From Guillardia theta CCMP2712 (lineage: Eukaryota; Cryptophyceae; Pyrenomonadales; Geminigeraceae): a stretch of DNA of 27,500 nt. The notes beneath the pieces were generated by a model. That model had not been told where the DNA came from. It worked only from the letters and a program-made list of their open reading frames with translations, and searched no databases. Of the stretch, positions 24,743 to 27,500 are shown piece after piece; position 1 is the stretch's first letter, and every line of letters begins with the position of its first letter. The stretch spans positions 423,965 through 451,464 of the forward strand of contig NW_005434643.1 in the NCBI RefSeq assembly GCF_000315625.1, read 5' to 3'. Position numbers and translations under genes: made by a program.

Positions 24743-27124
24743 CTAGTCCTCCTCCTCCTTCGAGTGCAGCCACAGCCGCGTCCTCCAGCTCCCATCGACT
24801 GGGACCACCATGTACTCCTGCAAGAAGAATGAGGCAAACTACGAACATGAAGAGGGATGGGAGACAGAGGCAGAGGTCGTGTTGGGAGAGGAGGAAGAGA
24901 GAGAGGAGGGAGGCTCGTGAGGAGTCACCAGTTGCTCGCTGACCAACTCCCTAGCTTGCTGCAGCATCTGCCAGCAAGGAAGAGAGAGATCAGGGGAAGA
25001 ACTAAGAGCGCGATCTCCGACTTCACCTCCCGTGATGTGTCGAACCTCTCGAGCTTCGGAGGGCCTGGAGAAGGCAGCACTTGAGATGTTGAAGAAGATG
25101 ATGGTCGAGGGAAAAGAGCAAGGAGGACGGGAGAACGGGAGGACGGGAGGACGGGAGGACGGGAGGACGGGAGGACGGGAGGATTGAGGAGGATGAGGAT
25201 GACTCTGAGGGTAGACGGCGAGGAGGAGGACAGCATGGAGGAGGACAGCATGGAGGAGGAAGGGAGGGAGGTGGTGGTGGATTTAGGAGGACCGGCGGCT
25301 GCCTGCTCTTGCTTCTTTTGTCCCTTGCCGAAACTGCGAGCCAAGTGAGAGGCAGCGACGTGCAAGCCTGCCTCACCTCATCATCCTTCTGAGCCGATTC
25401 TTGGCCATGATGACGTGCGCGGCCCCTTTGAACTTGTTGACTGCAGAGCCGTCAGGAGGAGGAGCAGCGGATAGAGAGAGAGGGGAGAGGGGAGGAGGGG
25501 AGAAGGAGGGGGGGGGAGGGGGGGGGATAAGCAGGAGGTGATTGAGGAGAGCGGGAACGATGAGGAGGATGAGGAGGATGAGGAGGATGAGGAGGATGAG
25601 GAGGATGAGGACAGTGCGGTGGTGGTGGTGGAACGATGAGGAGGAGGAGGGGCAGAGAAGGAGGGAGGGCATATCACGTAGAGCCTTCTTCCTCGCCTTG
25701 ATATCCTCTGCCTGCCAGACTTGCATGAACTCAACAACCTGCCGACCCGTCAGCCACAACCGTCGAACGAGCGGTGACGTCACCAAGTTGGTAAGAAGGT
25801 TGCAGAGGCCGATGCCCATGATGACATACCCCATCATGAAGTAACCTGAACTCTCTTCAGCGCTACCGCCTCCACCAACTCTTTCAAGTCCTTGTCCTTC
25901 CCCTTGTCCTCGTTCTCGTACACGCTCTGTTCCTTCTGACCCTTTTTCTATCCTTCTTCCTCAGAAGTCTTCTTCTTCCCTCTCCCTCCCTCCCTCCCTC
26001 CCACTCCCTCTCCTCCCTCTCCCTCTCCTCCCTCTCCCTCTCCCTCACTCTCTTGCTCTTCCTCTTCTACATGAATCCCGTGAGTTCATCCCTCTCCCCC
26101 CCTCCTCCTCTATCTGCTCCTGCTCTCCCTCTACCAACATCTGCCACCTCCATCTCCTCCAAGCCTCTTGCCCACCAGACACGAAGGCAATCTTGACAGG
26201 GGAGCCCGACTTGTCGGCAATGTGTACGAGGCTGCAGGACTTGTCAGTGGGAGGGCAGGAGGAGGAGGAGGAGGCGGAACCCGTTCCAGTCCTCCACGAA
26301 GAGCAGAAAGGTAGAAAAGAGGCCTGAGCTGGCGGTGTTGAAGTTGGGGAGATCTTCCCTGTAAATGTCGTGACGGACAAAACAGGATAAGAAGGAGTAG
26401 TTGGAGGAGGACGCAAAGGAGGAGGAGGAGGAGGAGGAGGCAGGGGAGGGAGGAGGGGAAGAGAAAGAGAAGGAGGATGAGGAGGAGGAGGAGGAAGAGG
26501 AGGAGGAGGGGGAGGAGCAAAAGGAGAGAGGAGTATCTTACGAGGTGGAGGTGACATTGAGCTCAGAGGTCACGGGAGGAGAGCACTGGTGGGTTGGATG
26601 TGCCAGCAGCTCCATGCCGATGCAGCAGAACGCGAAGACTGTGCTTGCGACGAGTGCAGCGAAATCGAGGAGGAGAGGACCAACCTGAGGCAGGTGGATC
26701 ACTGGAATGGGAGGAAGAAGAGATGGAGCTTGAAGAAAGACGAGGAGCACGCTGAGGCAAGAGAAGTTGGGGAGCAGGAGCAGAGGAAGCGGGTAGAGGA
26801 GAAGGAAGTGGTGGTTGTAGTGGTGGTTTCATTGGTGGTGGAGGAGGAGGAGACAGCGAAGAGATCGTATGGCTTACTTGAGTGCAGAAAACGATGAGAT
26901 ACCTTCTGGAAGGAGCATGGTAGAGAGCGACCCTCTTCATGAAGATCAGAAGAGCAGCAGGAGGAGAGGAGAAGGAGAAAAAGAGTGGGAGGGGTGGGAG
27001 AGAGACTAGAGAGGGAGGAAGGGCGGGAGGAGAAATGTACCAAAGATCGGACAGCAGCAGCAGCACTGAGCAGCTGTGGCCATGGGACGGACCATGATTC
27101 GGCTATCGCGACACAGTATAGAGC
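24743..27124 (-). CDS. Voltage-gated-type cation channel, C-terminal part (5' end off the model)
   Basis: Minus-strand exons, 5' to 3': 27124-27093, 26934-26878, 26684-26542, 26358-26281, 26231-26176, 25845-25784, 25738-25678, 25440-25377, 25333-25293, 25064-25027, 24967-24929, 24817-24743. They join in phase to a typical last-domain layout: an S4/S4-S5-like segment (SRIM joined to RVALYHAPSRRYLIVFC), S5 (LLLDFAALVASTVFAFCCIG then MELL), a turret with NVTSTS, pore helix and filter (NFNTASSGLFSTFLLFVEDW, cf. the family pattern NFDTF...EDWN), S6 (VSGYFMMGYVIMGIGLCNLL), then a charged helical tail ending LWLHSKEEED. Ion-transport family channels pass Ca2+ or Na+; the single acidic filter pair Glu-Asp is visible but ion choice cannot be told. 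It could be a single-domain channel or the last repeat of a four-domain one. S1-S3 lie upstream, probably beyond 27500 or in the repeat-rich end. Confidence 0.78.
25122..25183. repeat. GGACGGGA octanucleotide repeat (intronic)
   Basis: About seven 8-bp units, one variant (GAGAACGG), within the channel intron 25065-25292. Confidence 0.85.
25557..25611. repeat. GAGGATGAG nonanucleotide repeat (intronic)
   Basis: About six 9-bp units in the channel intron 25441-25677, next to a G-run around 25500-25527. Confidence 0.85.
26400..26525. repeat. GGA-rich tract (intronic)
   Basis: Nearly pure GGA/GAG on the plus strand within the channel intron 26359-26541; pyrimidine-rich in the sense direction. 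Confidence 0.75.
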
Positions 27125-27500
27125 CTGGAGGAGAAGAAGGAAAGGGAGAGGGAGAAGGAGAAGGAGAAGGAGAAGGAGAAGGAGAAGGAGAAGGAGAAGG
27201 AGAAGGAGAAGGAGAAGGAGAAGGAGAAGGAGGAAGTGGAGGAGAAGGAAGTGGAGGAGGAGGAAGAAACGTGGGGGGTCATGAGTGCAGGAGACGGCAA
27301 AGGAGAAGATGAAACAGTCAGCCTTGGATTGCGTTGGAATAGGCGTACGAGGAGAACGAGGAGGCGGAAGAGCAGCAAAAAGAGGAGGAGAGGAGGAGAA
27401 AGTCGGAAGAGCAGCAAAAAAGAGGAGGAGAAGGAGAAAGCAACGGAGGAGGCGGAAGAGGAGCAAAAAAGAGGAGGAGGAGAAGGAGAAAGCAAAGGAA
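27125..27500 (-). other. Repeat-rich upstream part of the channel gene
   Basis: The stretch holds a GAGAAG array (about 27145-27229, roughly 14 units) and GGA-rich DNA. A minus-strand stretch at about 27295-27352 could encode an S4-like VRLFQRNPRLTV or, in another frame, ADCFIFSFAVSC; neither can be placed. The channel gene very probably continues past the window edge. Confidence 0.45.

Noticed and set aside
25846-26044. Extra coding before channel S6 (YENEDKGKDKDLKELVEAV reading)
   Set aside because: Its frame cannot join S6; the exon 26176 to 25845 joint closes exactly and gives VSGYFMMGY.
26699-27466. Large Leu/Ser-rich membrane-like protein, minus strand
   Set aside because: It reads GAGAAG and GGA repeats and crosses two channel exons in the wrong frame.

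Overview
This window looks like nuclear DNA of an intron-dense unicellular eukaryote that makes cilia or flagella. It has no bacterial operon logic. Every confident gene is cut into short exons by GT-AG introns of two kinds: minimal introns of about 41-57 nt, and longer introns swollen by purine- or pyrimidine-rich simple repeats. An RWP-RK factor, a ciliary DNAI7/IC97 homologue, a two-way divergent/convergent gene layout and a plant-type TTTAGGG tract at the left edge suggest an algal protist. A cryptophyte such as Guillardia is my best guess, but this is inference only.

Layout. 1-2080: repeat DNA (telomere-like tract, a 19-bp minisatellite of about 28 copies, and a ~137-bp tandem repeat with an internal hairpin). 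2081-4909: low-GC DNA with unresolved exon-like pieces, then TACCC-rich and GC-rich intergenic DNA. 4910-5951 (+): two-exon RWP-RK protein. 6247-7061 (-): possible small three-exon gene. 7217 to at least 9203 (+): C2-domain protein with unresolved 3' end. 10011-15170 (-): complete 25-exon homologue of the axonemal dynein-associated protein DNAI7/CASC1/IC97. 15171-16308: GC-rich divergent spacer. 16309-19657 (+): 23-exon papain-family cysteine peptidase whose frame continues through a linker into two EF-hands. 19658-22342: GC-rich then repeat-rich spacer with a (TA)24 tract. 22343-24473 (+): 16-exon casein kinase 1. 24743-27124 (-), running off the right edge: C-terminal half of a voltage-gated-type cation channel (S4-like helix, S5, pore loop, S6, cytosolic tail).

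The exon models were built by hand by requiring that splice phase, GT/AG borders and family similarity agree at each junction. For DNAI7, the peptidase-EF-hand gene and CK1 every junction closes in frame. The genes are not an operon. A shared theme is possible but inferential: Ca2+ handling (C2, EF-hand peptidase, cation channel) and cilia (DNAI7; CK1 is also found in axonemes). The most unusual item is the peptidase/EF-hand fusion.
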